A stretch of 46,273 bases of DNA from an uncultured Pelagibacteraceae bacterium. GTDB taxonomy: Bacteria > Pseudomonadota > Alphaproteobacteria > Pelagibacterales > Pelagibacteraceae. Shown piece after piece: positions 8,225 through 16,888 of the stretch. The first letter of the stretch is position 1. Each line of letters begins with the position of its first letter. The position numbers and the translations under genes are program-made. The stretch covers positions 1 through 46,273 of the forward strand of contig CACKMG010000005.1 of NCBI GenBank assembly GCA_902601235.1. Reading direction: 5' to 3'. A model generated the notes under the pieces. The model did no database searches, was not told the origin of the DNA, and saw only the letters and a list, made by a program, of their open reading frames with translations.

Positions 8225-9655
8225 TTATTTCCATTCGGTAATTGTTTTGACTTCCAAGTATTCATGTAATCCCCAATTTCCTCCTTCTCGGCCATTACCT
8301 GATTGTCTATAACCACCAAAGGGTGTTCCAGAATCCGCAGGTTTATGATTTACATAAACGATACCAGATCTTAATTTTTTTGAGACTCTTCTGGCTTTTT
8401 CGCTATCTTCAGTTTGAAGATAGTTACCTAATCCATATTCAGTATCATTTGTAATTTTAATTGCTTCTTCTTCATTATCAAAAGGTATAATTGAGAGCAC
8501 TGGCCCAAAAATCTCCTCTTTAGCAATTCTCATAGAGTTTTTTACATCCGTAAAAACAGTAGGCTTTATAAAGTATCCTTTTTTAAAGTCACCAGGTTTA
8601 TCTGGACCACCAGCTACTAAAGTTGCTCCTTCTTCAATACCACTTTTTATTAAATCTTGAATTTTATCAAATTGGACTTTTGAAATAACTGGACCTATAT
8701 GTTCGCCTGACTTACTAGCTAAATCCACCTTAATTTTGTTCGCTTCATCTGCGGCCTCTTTTATTGCTCTTTCATAGATAGATTTTTCAACTAACATTCT
8801 TGTAGGAGCATCACATGACTGGCCTGAATTACTCATTATATTTCTAATACCATCTCTTACTGCATCAGGGTAAGAATCTGCAAAAACAATATTTCCGCCT
8901 TTACCTCCAAGTTCTAAACAAACTCTCTTTATGGTATCAGCAGCATTCTTTGTAATTAGTTTTCCTGCTCTTGTTGAGCCTGTAAAAGAGACCATATCAA
9001 TATCAGGATGTTTTGATAAGTCTGTTCCGACACCTAGGCCATCTCCATTCACTAAATTAAAAACTCCAGCGGGAAAACCAGCTTCATGTATCATTTCTGC
9101 AAATAACATTCCAGAAAGAGGAGCAATTTCAGATGGTTTTAAGATCATTGTGCAACCAGTGGCGAGTGCAGGTACAACCTTTAAAGCGATTTGATTAATA
9201 GGCCAGTTCCATGGTGTTATTAAACCACAAACACCAATTGGTTCGTAGATTATATGATTAACAGAATCTTTTCCAAAACCAGGCTCAAAATTAAATTCTT
9301 TTAATCTTTTAATAAAATCCTCTATATGAGATGCCCCAGATGAAGTTTGGTTTGCTGAACACCAGTCTTTAGGACAACCTAATTCAGTTGAAATAGCATT
9401 TGTCATTTCATCCCATCTTGAATTATAAATTTCTAATAATCTTTTTAATAATTTTATTCTCTCTTCTTTTGAAGACTCTTTCCAGGTTTCAAAAGATCGT
9501 TTGGCATGTTTTACAGCTAAATTTGTATCATCTGGACTACCAAGTGAAATTATTGCACAAACATCTTCTGTAGAAGGGTCTATGACATCAAAATCGTTTT
9601 GATTGATAGGACTGACCCATTGTCCGTTAATATAAAATTTCCTTTTATCCAGCAT
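8225..9655 (-). CDS. NAD(P)-dependent aldehyde dehydrogenase
   Basis: A 476-residue aldehyde dehydrogenase of the large ALDH superfamily that oxidises an aldehyde to an acid. Catalytic residues are visible: oxyanion N150 in TPWNWP, general base E248 in LELGG, and nucleophile C281 in SGQSC. NAD-fold motifs ILKPSE and FTGSTRAG are present, and length is normal. It lies 25 bases after the CoA-transferase gene and 18 bases before the VOC gene. In context it probably makes the acid that the CaiB-type enzyme then activates. Substrate specificity is not assignable; it resembles the broad betaine/aromatic-aldehyde dehydrogenase group. Confidence 0.9.
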   Translation of the reverse strand: MLDKRKFYINGQWVSPINQNDFDVIDPSTEDVCAIISLGSPDDTNLAVKHAKRSFETWKESSKEERIKLLKRLLEIYNSRWDEMTNAISTELGCPKDWCSANQTSSGASHIEDFIKRLKEFNFEPGFGKDSVNHIIYEPIGVCGLITPWNWPINQIALKVVPALATGCTMILKPSEIAPLSGMLFAEMIHEAGFPAGVFNLVNGDGLGVGTDLSKHPDIDMVSFTGSTRAGKLITKNAADTIKRVCLELGGKGGNIVFADSYPDAVRDGIRNIMSNSGQSCDAPTRMLVEKSIYERAIKEAADEANKIKVDLASKSGEHIGPVISKVQFDKIQDLIKSGIEEGATLVAGGPDKPGDFKKGYFIKPTVFTDVKNSMRIAKEEIFGPVLSIIPFDNEEEAIKITNDTEYGLGNYLQTEDSEKARRVSKKLRSGIVYVNHKPADSGTPFGGYRQSGNGREGGNWGLHEYLEVKTITEWK

Positions 9656-9680
9656 TAGTATTTAATATCATAAAATGTGT

Positions 9681-10823
9681 TTAACTAAATTCCTCTAATA
9701 TCTTATCTCGATGTTCATCAAGATCTGGAATATCACCTCTTATTTTTTCATCTTTATAAGATGACATTTTTATTGGATTTCCAGCTAATTTAAAATCACC
9801 AATTACTTTGTGATAAGCTTTAACAATCATATTTCTAGACTCAACTTGAGGGTTTTCAACTGCTTCTTTGATATTAAATATCGGCCCGCAGGGAATTTTT
9901 TCTTTTTCCATTATTTTGACCCATTCATTTGTTTCATTAACTTTTAATTTATCTTCAAGAATTTTTTTAAGTTCGTCCATATTTTTAGCTCTTGATGAGT
10001 TATCCGAAAATTTTGAGTCACTAATTATGCTTGGCATATCTAAAATTTTACAAAGTTTTTCGAATAATTTATCGTTTCCTGCAGCAATTATGATATGGCT
10101 ATCTTTGGTTTTAAAAGCTTCGAAAGGAGCAATAGATGGATGACGAGATCCCATAGGCTTGGGTATTTCATTTTTTGCCAAATATCTTGCAATTGCATTT
10201 TCTAAAATTGCTATCTGGCAATCAAGCATTGAAACATCTATATACATTCCTTTTCCTGTTTTTTGTCTATCGTAAAGCGCTGCATTTATTCCTATTGCCG
10301 TAAATAAACCTGCAGTGATATCTCCAATAGAAGTTCCAACTCTTGTAGGTTCTGAATTTGGTTGACCTGTTACACTCATGAGTCCCCCCATACCCTGTAC
10401 TACCATATCATAAGCTGGTAATTCTTTTAAGGGTCCTGTTTGACCAAATCCAGATGCTGAGGCATAGATTAGTTTAGGATATTTCTTACTAACATCTTTC
10501 CAGCCAAACCCCCATTTTTCTAAAGTTCCAGGTTTAAAATTTTCAACCAAAATATCTGCTTTCGATAAAATTTTATCAAAAATTTTTTTATCCTCTTTAT
10601 TTTTTAAATTTAATGCAATACTTTCCTTACCTCTATTTAAAGACATAAAGTATGCAGAATAATCTTTTATAAATGGTCCAAATTTTCTTGAGTCATCTCC
10701 AATTTCAGGCGCTTCGATTTTAATAACTCTTGCTCCTAGATCTGAAAGTATCATAGTACAATAAGGACCCACCAATACTCTAGTTAAATCAACAACTAAT
10801 AAATCTTTTAAAGGTCCATCCAT
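9681..10823 (-). CDS. CaiB/BaiF family (class III) CoA transferase
   Basis: A 380-residue CoA transferase of the formyl-CoA transferase/CaiB family, which moves CoA between carboxylic acids. It has the N-terminal DLTRVLVGPYCTM motif, ENFKPGTLEKWG, and the catalytic aspartate in IGDITAG (D168, corresponding to Asp169 of formyl-CoA transferase). Length is normal. It is the first gene of the minus-strand unit leading to aldehyde dehydrogenase, VOC and the methyltransferase-like protein, and is divergent from the TRAP transporter with a 96-base shared upstream region. Probably it activates the acid delivered by TRAP or formed by the dehydrogenase; the CoA donor is unknown. Confidence 0.88.
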   Translation of the reverse strand: MDGPLKDLLVVDLTRVLVGPYCTMILSDLGARVIKIEAPEIGDDSRKFGPFIKDYSAYFMSLNRGKESIALNLKNKEDKKIFDKILSKADILVENFKPGTLEKWGFGWKDVSKKYPKLIYASASGFGQTGPLKELPAYDMVVQGMGGLMSVTGQPNSEPTRVGTSIGDITAGLFTAIGINAALYDRQKTGKGMYIDVSMLDCQIAILENAIARYLAKNEIPKPMGSRHPSIAPFEAFKTKDSHIIIAAGNDKLFEKLCKILDMPSIISDSKFSDNSSRAKNMDELKKILEDKLKVNETNEWVKIMEKEKIPCGPIFNIKEAVENPQVESRNMIVKAYHKVIGDFKLAGNPIKMSSYKDEKIRGDIPDLDEHRDKILEEFS

Positions 10824-10855
10824 TTTTTTTCAGTTTATTAAGTACTTTTGGTGAC

Positions 10856-10884
10856 TTGACTCTTATTAATATCTTTATTTTAAT
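10856..10884 (+). promoter_or_regulatory. Predicted sigma70-type promoter of the TRAP operon
   Basis: TTGACT at 10856-10861 and TTTAAT at 10879-10884 are separated by 17 bases, 5/6 matches to each consensus hexamer. It lies about 35 bases ahead of dctP, leaving room for a leader that carries a good Shine-Dalgarno (GAGGG at about 10907-10912). This is sequence inference only. The same 96-base gap must also hold the divergent CoA-transferase promoter. Confidence 0.6.
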
Positions 10885-10919
10885 TGAATTAATAAAAATA
10901 ACAATAGAGGGAAATCAAA

Positions 10920-11930
10920 ATGTTAAAAAGAATGTCATTATATTTAACTTCATTAGTTTTTATTTTTACTACTATTGGTTCTGCTTATGCGGTTACGCTA
11001 AAAGCAAGTCACCAATGGCCTGGTACTCCTAGAGCTGATGGATCTTATGACCCACGTCATGAAATGGTTCAAATCATTGCTGACGAGGTTAAAAAAGCAA
11101 ATGTTGGAATAGATATCAGAATCTATCCAGCTAAATCATTGTATAAACCAAAAGAACAGTGGAAACCAATGACAACTGGTCAATTAGATATTTCTGCTTT
11201 TCCATTAGCTTATGCTTCTAAATTCCATCCAGAATTTGATGCAACTTTAATGCCTGGAACTGTAAAAAATCATGATCACGCATTAAGATTTAATAAAGGT
11301 CCAATGATGACTGAAATTAAAAAAATTATTAATGATGCTGGTGTTGTAGTTTTATCTGATGCTTGGTTAGGTGGTGGTTTTGCTTCAAAAACAAAATGTA
11401 TTAAAAATCCTAGCGATGCAAAAGGCCAGGTGATGAGAGCTGCTGGTAAAGCATTTAACCAAATGTTAGAAGCTGCGGGAGCGGGTATTCAAAGTATGCC
11501 GTCATCAGAAATTTATACTGGTTTACAAACTGGTGTATTGACTGGTGCTAATACTAGTTCAGGAAGTTTTGTAAGTTATAAAATCTATGAACAAGTTTCA
11601 TGCGCAACGCCTCCGGGGAAATTTGGATTATGGTTTATGTATGAGCCAATTTTGATGTCTAAAAAGTCTTTTGATGCTTTAAATTCTAAGCAACAAAAAG
11701 CTTTGATGAAAGCAGGAAAAGTTGCTGAAAAATACATGACAGCTCAAGTTGAAAACTTAGATAAAAAGTTTGAAGAAGCTTATAAAGCTGCAGGTGTTAA
11801 ATTAGTATACATGAACGAAAAAGATCATGCTGCGTGGGTAGAGATTGCAAAAAAATCATCTCACAAGGCATTTGCTGATAAAGTTCCAGGTGGCGATAAG
11901 CTGATGGAAATGGCTTTAGCAGTTAAATAA
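10920..11930 (+). CDS. dctP: TRAP transporter periplasmic solute-binding protein (DctP family)
   Basis: A 336-residue secreted binding protein that delivers an organic acid to the DctQM permease. A Sec signal peptide (positive MLKR, hydrophobic core, SAYA cleavage site at about residue 24) precedes the mature protein. The DctP fold is seen through the GQVMRAAGKAFNQML segment, where the conserved arginine normally binds the ligand carboxylate, and PSSEIYTGLQTGVLTGANT. The start has a strong GAGGG ribosome site. It leads the dctPQM operon and is followed by a strong terminator just before dctQ. Ligand is not predictable from sequence; a carboxylate is expected from the family. Confidence 0.93.
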   Translation: MLKRMSLYLTSLVFIFTTIGSAYAVTLKASHQWPGTPRADGSYDPRHEMVQIIADEVKKANVGIDIRIYPAKSLYKPKEQWKPMTTGQLDISAFPLAYASKFHPEFDATLMPGTVKNHDHALRFNKGPMMTEIKKIINDAGVVVLSDAWLGGGFASKTKCIKNPSDAKGQVMRAAGKAFNQMLEAAGAGIQSMPSSEIYTGLQTGVLTGANTSSGSFVSYKIYEQVSCATPPGKFGLWFMYEPILMSKKSFDALNSKQQKALMKAGKVAEKYMTAQVENLDKKFEEAYKAAGVKLVYMNEKDHAAWVEIAKKSSHKAFADKVPGGDKLMEMALAVK

Positions 11931-11944
11931 AATAATATATAAAG

Positions 11945-11980
11945 AACCCCTATTTATTCTTAATAGATAGGGGTTTTTTT
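11945..11980 (+). terminator. Intrinsic terminator between dctP and dctQ (probable partial attenuator)
   Basis: A near-perfect hairpin pairs AACCCCTATT at 11945-11954 and onward with the arm ending AGGGGTT at 11975: 12-14 base pairs including four G-C pairs, with a 3-base loop. Seven T residues (11974-11980) follow, ending exactly at the ATG of dctQ. It would terminate most transcripts after dctP while some read into the permease genes, giving more binding protein than permease. Confidence 0.85.
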
Positions 11981-12475
11981 ATGAAAAAAAAATATCTTAA
12001 ATTTTGTGATTTTATAGCAAAAGCTTGTGGTGCTTTTGCAGTATTAGCTTTGCTCTTATCAATTTTAGTTATTGTAGAACTAGTTTTTGAGAGATATTTT
12101 TTTCAAAGAGCAATTACTTGGCAAACAGAATTAGTTACTATGTTATTAGTTGCATCAACTTTCATAGGAAGTGTGTATGTACTAAGTGAAAAAGCTCACG
12201 TTAGTATGGAATGGATTTATGATTTCCTTTCTAAAAAAAATATCATTCGCTTAAAAATTTTTACTTCATTATTAAGTTTATTATTTTTCTTAATTTTATT
12301 TTATTTTGGATTTTTAATGGTTGAAGAAGCATTTACAAAAAATTATTCAACAGGAACTGTGTGGGATCCACCTTTATGGATACCATATTCTTCAATGGCT
12401 TTAGGTGCTATACTAATGATTCTTCAATATATAGCTGAAATTATTAAACTCACTGATGATAAGGATTATAATTAA
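11981..12475 (+). CDS. dctQ: TRAP transporter small permease (DctQ family)
   Basis: A 164-residue integral membrane protein with four hydrophobic helices, the usual DctQ topology and length. It has the helix-2 region with FERYFF followed by WQTELVT, a typical DctQ signature, and AHVSMEW after helix 2. The ATG lies directly at the end of the terminator U-tract, so no ordinary Shine-Dalgarno can be present except within the hairpin. The hairpin could therefore affect translation as well as transcription. Its stop overlaps the dctM start (TAATG). Confidence 0.9.
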   Translation: MKKKYLKFCDFIAKACGAFAVLALLLSILVIVELVFERYFFQRAITWQTELVTMLLVASTFIGSVYVLSEKAHVSMEWIYDFLSKKNIIRLKIFTSLLSLLFFLILFYFGFLMVEEAFTKNYSTGTVWDPPLWIPYSSMALGAILMILQYIAEIIKLTDDKDYN

Positions 12476-13806
12476 TGGATCCATTGATAATAGCTTTAAT
12501 CGTTGCAGTTTTTACTTTGCTGGTCCTTTTTTCTGGAATTCCTATAGCTTTTGGTTTGAGTTTTGTATCAATAGTTCTTTTAGTATCATTTGAGGGTTTT
12601 CAAATGCTCGATGTTTTTGCAGAAACATTCTTTGCTGGATTAAATTCATTTGTTTTACTCTCAATACCCATGTTTATTTTAATGGGAATGGCCGTTGCTA
12701 ATTCTCCAGCAGGTAAAGATTTATACACAGGATTAGACAGATGGCTTTGGAGAGTGCCGGGTGGACTAGTTATATCTAATATAGGAGCATGTTCAATTTT
12801 TGCTGCTTTGAGTGGATCAAGTCCTGCAACTTGTGCAGCTATTGGAACTATGGGAATACCAGAAATGAGAAAAAGAGGGTATTCAGATCAAATAGCTACT
12901 GGAACTATAGCGGCTGGAGGCACACTAGGAGTTTTAATTCCTCCAAGTATTGTTTTAATTGTTTATGGAATTGCAACTGGAACATCAATTGGAAGATTAT
13001 TTTTATGTGGATTGGTGCCAGGTTTCATGTTGGCAGGTATGTTTGCAATTTGGGCACTAATCCATAGTTATTTTATAGACAAAGACGCTGCAAAAGCTCT
13101 AAGAAACAGGGTAAAGCCAACATTAAAAGAAAAACTTGAAGTATTACCTAGAATTCTTCCATTCTTAGCAATTATCGCTGGAGTTTTATACGTTTTATAT
13201 GGTGGGGTTGCAACTCCGTCTGAAGCATCTGGAGTTGGAGCGTTCTTAGTTTTTGTATTGATAGCTGTTGTTTACAAAATTTATCAGCCAAAAAAGATTT
13301 GGAACATTGTTAAAGTTTCAATGAAGGAAAGTGTTATGATAATGTTTATTATTGCAGCTTCTTATCTTTTTGCTTTCACTCTCTCACAACTCTACGTAAC
13401 TCAGTCTTTAGCCCAAAGTATGGTTGAGTTAAGTTCAAATAAGTGGGTTGTATTTATTTTAATAAATATATTTCTTTTGATCGCTGGTTTCTTTTTACCT
13501 CCGGTTGCTGTGATAGTTATGACTTCTGCAATTTTGTTACCTGTAATAACAACTTTAGGATTTGATCCTTATTGGTTTGCAATTGTATTTACTATCAACA
13601 TGGAAATAGGATTGATAACACCTCCTGTAGGATTAAATCTTTATATTATAAAGGGTATCACTCCAGATGTAAGTTTGTCTGAAATTTTAAAAGGATCTAT
13701 TCCTTTCATGATAATTATGGCATTGGCTATTTTAATTCTATGTATTTTTCCTGAAATTGTTACATGGTTACCTGATAAAATCATGGGTAAAGCACTTGGA
13801 TACTAA
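12475..13806 (+). CDS. dctM: TRAP transporter large permease (DctM family)
   Basis: A 443-residue polytopic inner-membrane protein, the ion-coupled transport subunit of the TRAP system. It has about twelve hydrophobic segments and the family motifs IPMFILMGMA, LSGSSPATCAAIGT and GGTLGVLIPPSI, repeated in the second half as TPPVGLNLYIIKG. Length is normal for DctM. Translation is coupled to dctQ by a one-base overlap. The 3' end overlaps the dusA start region by about 11 bases or more, so the housekeeping gene dusA is transcribed from the transporter operon or from a promoter within dctM. Confidence 0.93.
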   Translation: MDPLIIALIVAVFTLLVLFSGIPIAFGLSFVSIVLLVSFEGFQMLDVFAETFFAGLNSFVLLSIPMFILMGMAVANSPAGKDLYTGLDRWLWRVPGGLVISNIGACSIFAALSGSSPATCAAIGTMGIPEMRKRGYSDQIATGTIAAGGTLGVLIPPSIVLIVYGIATGTSIGRLFLCGLVPGFMLAGMFAIWALIHSYFIDKDAAKALRNRVKPTLKEKLEVLPRILPFLAIIAGVLYVLYGGVATPSEASGVGAFLVFVLIAVVYKIYQPKKIWNIVKVSMKESVMIMFIIAASYLFAFTLSQLYVTQSLAQSMVELSSNKWVVFILINIFLLIAGFFLPPVAVIVMTSAILLPVITTLGFDPYWFAIVFTINMEIGLITPPVGLNLYIIKGITPDVSLSEILKGSIPFMIIMALAILILCIFPEIVTWLPDKIMGKALGY

Positions 13807-14800
13807 ACAAAAAATTAATAGAAAAGTTTCAGTTGCTCCAATGATGGATTGTACTGATAGGCACGATCGTTTTTTTCTAAGATTAATGAGTAAAAATGTA
13901 ATGCTTTATACCGAGATGGTTGCCACTAAGTCTGCAATTTATGGAGATAGAAATAAAATTTTATCATTTAGCCCAGAAGAAAAACCCTTGGCTTTACAGG
14001 TGGGTGGCTCTGATAAAGCTGAATTAGCAGAGGTTGCAAAAATTGCAGAGGACATGGGTTATGATGAAATAAATATTAATCTTGGATGTCCAAGTAAAAA
14101 GGTTCAAAAAAATAAGTTCGGCGCATGTCTAATGAAAGAACCAGACCTAGTAGCTGAATGTATTCATTCTATGGTCAAAGTTTGTAAAATTCCAGTAACA
14201 GCTAAAACTCGCATAGGTTTTGATGATATTGAAAATTTTGACTATCTTAATAATTTTATTCATAAATTAAGAGACGTTGGTACAAAAACATTCATTTTAC
14301 ATGCAAGAAAAGCAATGCTTTCTGGATTGTCACCAAAGCAAAACTTAAATATTCCAAAACTAAATTACAACATGGTTTATGAGATTAAAAAAGCAAATCC
14401 AGATTTAGAAATAATTATAAATGGTGGTATAACTAAAGTAAGTGAAATAAATGATCACATGAAATTTTGTGATGGAGTAATGATTGGTAGGTCAATTTAC
14501 CAAAATCCATATTCATTGGTCGAAATTGAAAAAGAAATATTCAACACAACAGATAGTCCTTCAAGAGAAGATGTCGTAAAAAAGCTTTTAGAATATTTAG
14601 ATAATGAAGTAAAAAAGGGAACCAAAGTAAATCATATAATGAGACATACTGTAGGTTTATACCATGGTCAGGTTGGTTCAAAAGAATGGAAAAGATATTT
14701 AAGTGATAATATGATGGCAAGAGACTCTGATTTTCAAAAGGCAAAACATATTATGACTATTGTTCAAAATAATGAAAAAGCCAATCAAGTAAGTTCCTAA
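13796..14800 (+). CDS. dusA: tRNA-dihydrouridine synthase (DusA-like)
   Basis: A flavoenzyme reducing uridines to dihydrouridine in the tRNA D-loop. It has the DusA N-terminal motif VAPMMDCTDRHDR, LQVGGSDK, the NLGCPSKKVQ motif with the catalytic cysteine in FGACLM, and HARKAMLSGLSPKQN. No ATG is available at the front: I prefer TTG at 13796 (334 residues, 11-base overlap with dctM, GGG about 8 bases upstream). A TTG at 13757 would add 13 residues that do not resemble the family and would lengthen the overlap. The stop overlaps the next gene start (TAATG). Confidence 0.88.
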   Translation: MDTKQKINRKVSVAPMMDCTDRHDRFFLRLMSKNVMLYTEMVATKSAIYGDRNKILSFSPEEKPLALQVGGSDKAELAEVAKIAEDMGYDEININLGCPSKKVQKNKFGACLMKEPDLVAECIHSMVKVCKIPVTAKTRIGFDDIENFDYLNNFIHKLRDVGTKTFILHARKAMLSGLSPKQNLNIPKLNYNMVYEIKKANPDLEIIINGGITKVSEINDHMKFCDGVMIGRSIYQNPYSLVEIEKEIFNTTDSPSREDVVKKLLEYLDNEVKKGTKVNHIMRHTVGLYHGQVGSKEWKRYLSDNMMARDSDFQKAKHIMTIVQNNEKANQVSS

Positions 14801-15636
14801 TGGAAATAATTGCTTCTGCTGAATTAATAAATCTATTATTTGTTTTAGCAGTTGCGGCTGCGGGAGCAGGTTTCATGGCTGGATTGTTGGGAGTAGGTGG
14901 TGGTATTGTAATGGTTCCTGCGCTTTATTACGCTTTTACTGTTTTGGATTTCGATATTGTAACGAGAATGCATCTTTCGGTAGGAACATCACTTGCAATA
15001 ATTATTCCCACTTCAATCATTTCAACAATGACCCATAAAGAGTATGATGCTGTTGATTTTAAAATGGTAAGATCATTTGGTATTTTTATTTTAGCAGGTG
15101 TTATTGGTGGAACTTTCTTAGCTGTGAGTTTAAAAACTCCCACATTAGTTTTATTTTTTTCAATCTTCGCCCTTATGGTTGGATTGTTTTTTATTTTTTT
15201 AAGAGAAAAACTAGTAGATAACCCAAAACAAATTTCAGCTATTGTAAAAAATATTTCTGGCGTAATTATTGGATTTATATCTGTACCTTTAGGTATTGGA
15301 GGAGGATCTTTAATGGTTCCCTTTATGAGAACTTTTGGATATGACATTAGAAAATCAATTGGTACAGCAGCAGCAGTTGGATTCTTAATTGCTGTTACAG
15401 GAACTATTACAATGATAACTGGTGGTAAAATAATTGATAATGTCAATACTCCTTATAGCTTTGGTTACATAAATCTATTAGGATTTGCAGTATTTGTACC
15501 TGTTACGATGGTTATGGCTCGAATAGGAGCCAAAGTTGTTCATAAAATTGATAAAAAATTACTTAGTAAAATTTTTGGAATATTTTTAATTTTAGTATCA
15601 ATAAGATCTTTTATCGAGTATTTAAATATTAATTAA
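14800..15636 (+). CDS. TauE/SafE family sulfite/organosulfonate-type permease (first of tandem pair)
   Basis: A 278-residue inner-membrane protein with the two-fold TauE/SafE (DUF81) repeat: GAGFMAGLLGVGGGIVMVPA near residues 20-40 and SVPLGIGGGSLMVP in the second half, with about eight hydrophobic helices. Family members export sulfite, sulfoacetate or related C2 anions; the substrate here is not proven. It is coupled to dusA by a TAATG overlap and followed after 12 bases by a paralogous gene. Confidence 0.85.
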   Translation: MEIIASAELINLLFVLAVAAAGAGFMAGLLGVGGGIVMVPALYYAFTVLDFDIVTRMHLSVGTSLAIIIPTSIISTMTHKEYDAVDFKMVRSFGIFILAGVIGGTFLAVSLKTPTLVLFFSIFALMVGLFFIFLREKLVDNPKQISAIVKNISGVIIGFISVPLGIGGGSLMVPFMRTFGYDIRKSIGTAAAVGFLIAVTGTITMITGGKIIDNVNTPYSFGYINLLGFAVFVPVTMVMARIGAKVVHKIDKKLLSKIFGIFLILVSIRSFIEYLNIN

Positions 15637-15648
15637 AAATATAAAAAA

Positions 15649-16482
15649 TTGACCGACTCCCTTACAAATCTAAATTACTTATATTTGATTATTTTGATGG
15701 TCATAGCTGCTATTCCTGTTGGTTTTTTTGCAGGACTTTTCGGGATTGGAGGTGGTTTAATATCAGTTCCATTTCTTTTTTTTATATTCGATTTTTTAAA
15801 TCTTACAGAGGATTACACAATGCATTTAGCTGTTGGTACTGCATTTTTCATAACAATATTTACTTCTACAGCTTCAGTTCTCACACACAGAAAACATAAT
15901 GCAGTTGATTTGAGTATTTTAAAAATTTTTGGATTTTTTGTTATTTTAGGAGTTTTTTTTGGATCCTTTCTAGCAGCTATTTTAAAAACAAAATATTTAG
16001 TTCTTTTTTTTTCAATTGTTGTTTTTATTTTTGGTGCTTACTTGCTTTTACAACAAGAAAATACGAAAAAGATTAAACCTAGTTTTGGTTTTTTTCCCAA
16101 AGCTATTTTAGGATTTATATCTGGTTCAATCTCTGCACCTATGGGTATTACAGGTGCAATGATGAACGTTCCTATATTGAGATTTTTTGGATATCCAATT
16201 ACTAAAGCTATTGGTAGCGCTGCAGCTATCGGTTGGATTATTTCTATTTCAGGAACGATAGGATTCTTTTCAACTGGACTTTATTTAGATGTAAGTCTGC
16301 CTTTAAGTGTTGGTTTCATAAATATCCCTGCGTTTCTAATATTTATTCCAATAACAACTATAATGGCAAGAATAGGTGTAAACACAGTTCATAAAATGAG
16401 CAAAATAAAAGCTCAGAGAATGTTTGGAATATTCCTTTATGTTATTGGGACAATTTTTATATTTAGATATTTAAACTTATAA
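15649..16482 (+). CDS. TauE/SafE family permease (second of tandem pair)
   Basis: A 277-residue paralogue of the preceding gene, with the same arrangement: GFFAGLFGIGGGLISVPF in the first half, SAPMGITGAMMNVP in the second, and the C-terminal MARIGVNTVHK element (MARIGAKVVHK in the first copy). Start is inferred as TTG at 15649; the first in-frame ATG is 16 residues later, inside the first helix. The pair may form a heterodimeric transporter or carry different substrates. Confidence 0.83.
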   Translation: MTDSLTNLNYLYLIILMVIAAIPVGFFAGLFGIGGGLISVPFLFFIFDFLNLTEDYTMHLAVGTAFFITIFTSTASVLTHRKHNAVDLSILKIFGFFVILGVFFGSFLAAILKTKYLVLFFSIVVFIFGAYLLLQQENTKKIKPSFGFFPKAILGFISGSISAPMGITGAMMNVPILRFFGYPITKAIGSAAAIGWIISISGTIGFFSTGLYLDVSLPLSVGFINIPAFLIFIPITTIMARIGVNTVHKMSKIKAQRMFGIFLYVIGTIFIFRYLNL

Positions 16483-16533
16483 TCAATCAGAAAATTATGA
16501 AAAGAAATACTAGAATTGTAAAATAGAATATAT

Positions 16534-16567
16534 AAAAAAGGGTGGCTTCAGTCTCCCTCTACCACCC
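16534..16567 (-). terminator. Intrinsic terminator, minus strand
   Basis: Read on the minus strand, GGGTGG (16567-16562) pairs with CCACCC (16545-16540) around a 16-base loop and is followed by six T residues (16539-16534). It is oriented to end transcripts coming from the small lipoprotein gene at 16888-16622. A second, weaker hairpin (GTGATT with AATCAC, about 16583-16608) lies between that gene and the terminator. The plus-strand reading lacks a T-tract, so it serves the minus strand only. Confidence 0.65.
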
Positions 16568-16621
16568 ATAATTAAATATTATGTGATTCTCTAAAATTTT
16601 TAAATCACGTTATAATTGAAA

Positions 16622-16888
16622 TTAAGGCATTGTTTCAGGTTCTTCAACTGCAGAAATTTTGACTTGAATTATAGCAAAGGACGAAACAATTACAGGTTCT
16701 ACCTGATTATTAGTCTTTTTAAATTTTATAAGTTCACTAATTATTTTGTTTGAAGAATAAGATAAAGACGCTTGATATGCGCTCCCAGTTTTTACACCTG
16801 TTATAAGAGGACTAATTAAAGCCGTACTTGGAGATGTACAATTACTTAAAAAAAAAAATAAAAAAAAGAAAGTATAAATTTTTAACAT
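16622..16888 (-). CDS. Small putative lipoprotein, function unknown
   Basis: An 88-residue protein beginning with a Phe-rich hydrophobic signal and the lipobox LSNC, with the lipidated cysteine at residue 17. The mature part is Ser/Thr-rich, has a GVKTGSAYQASLSYSSNK segment and ends in an acidic EEPET tail. I do not recognise a named family. The position is isolated: convergent with the TauE pair and followed by its own terminator-like hairpin, which supports it being a real expressed gene. ATG start at 16888. Confidence 0.6.
   Translation of the reverse strand: MLKIYTFFFLFFFLSNCTSPSTALISPLITGVKTGSAYQASLSYSSNKIISELIKFKKTNNQVEPVIVSSFAIIQVKISAVEEPETMP

Noticed and set aside
13757..13795. Earlier TTG start for dusA
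   Set aside because: Added residues do not resemble the family and would increase the overlap with dctM.
14928..15446. Minus-strand 172-residue frame within the first TauE gene
   Set aside because: Antisense to a clear membrane-protein gene; no start signal and no family motifs.
16501..16621. tmRNA or tRNA gene suggested by CTCTACCACC on the plus strand
   Set aside because: No T-arm or acceptor pairing and no tag reading frame could be built; the hairpin reads better as a minus-strand terminator.
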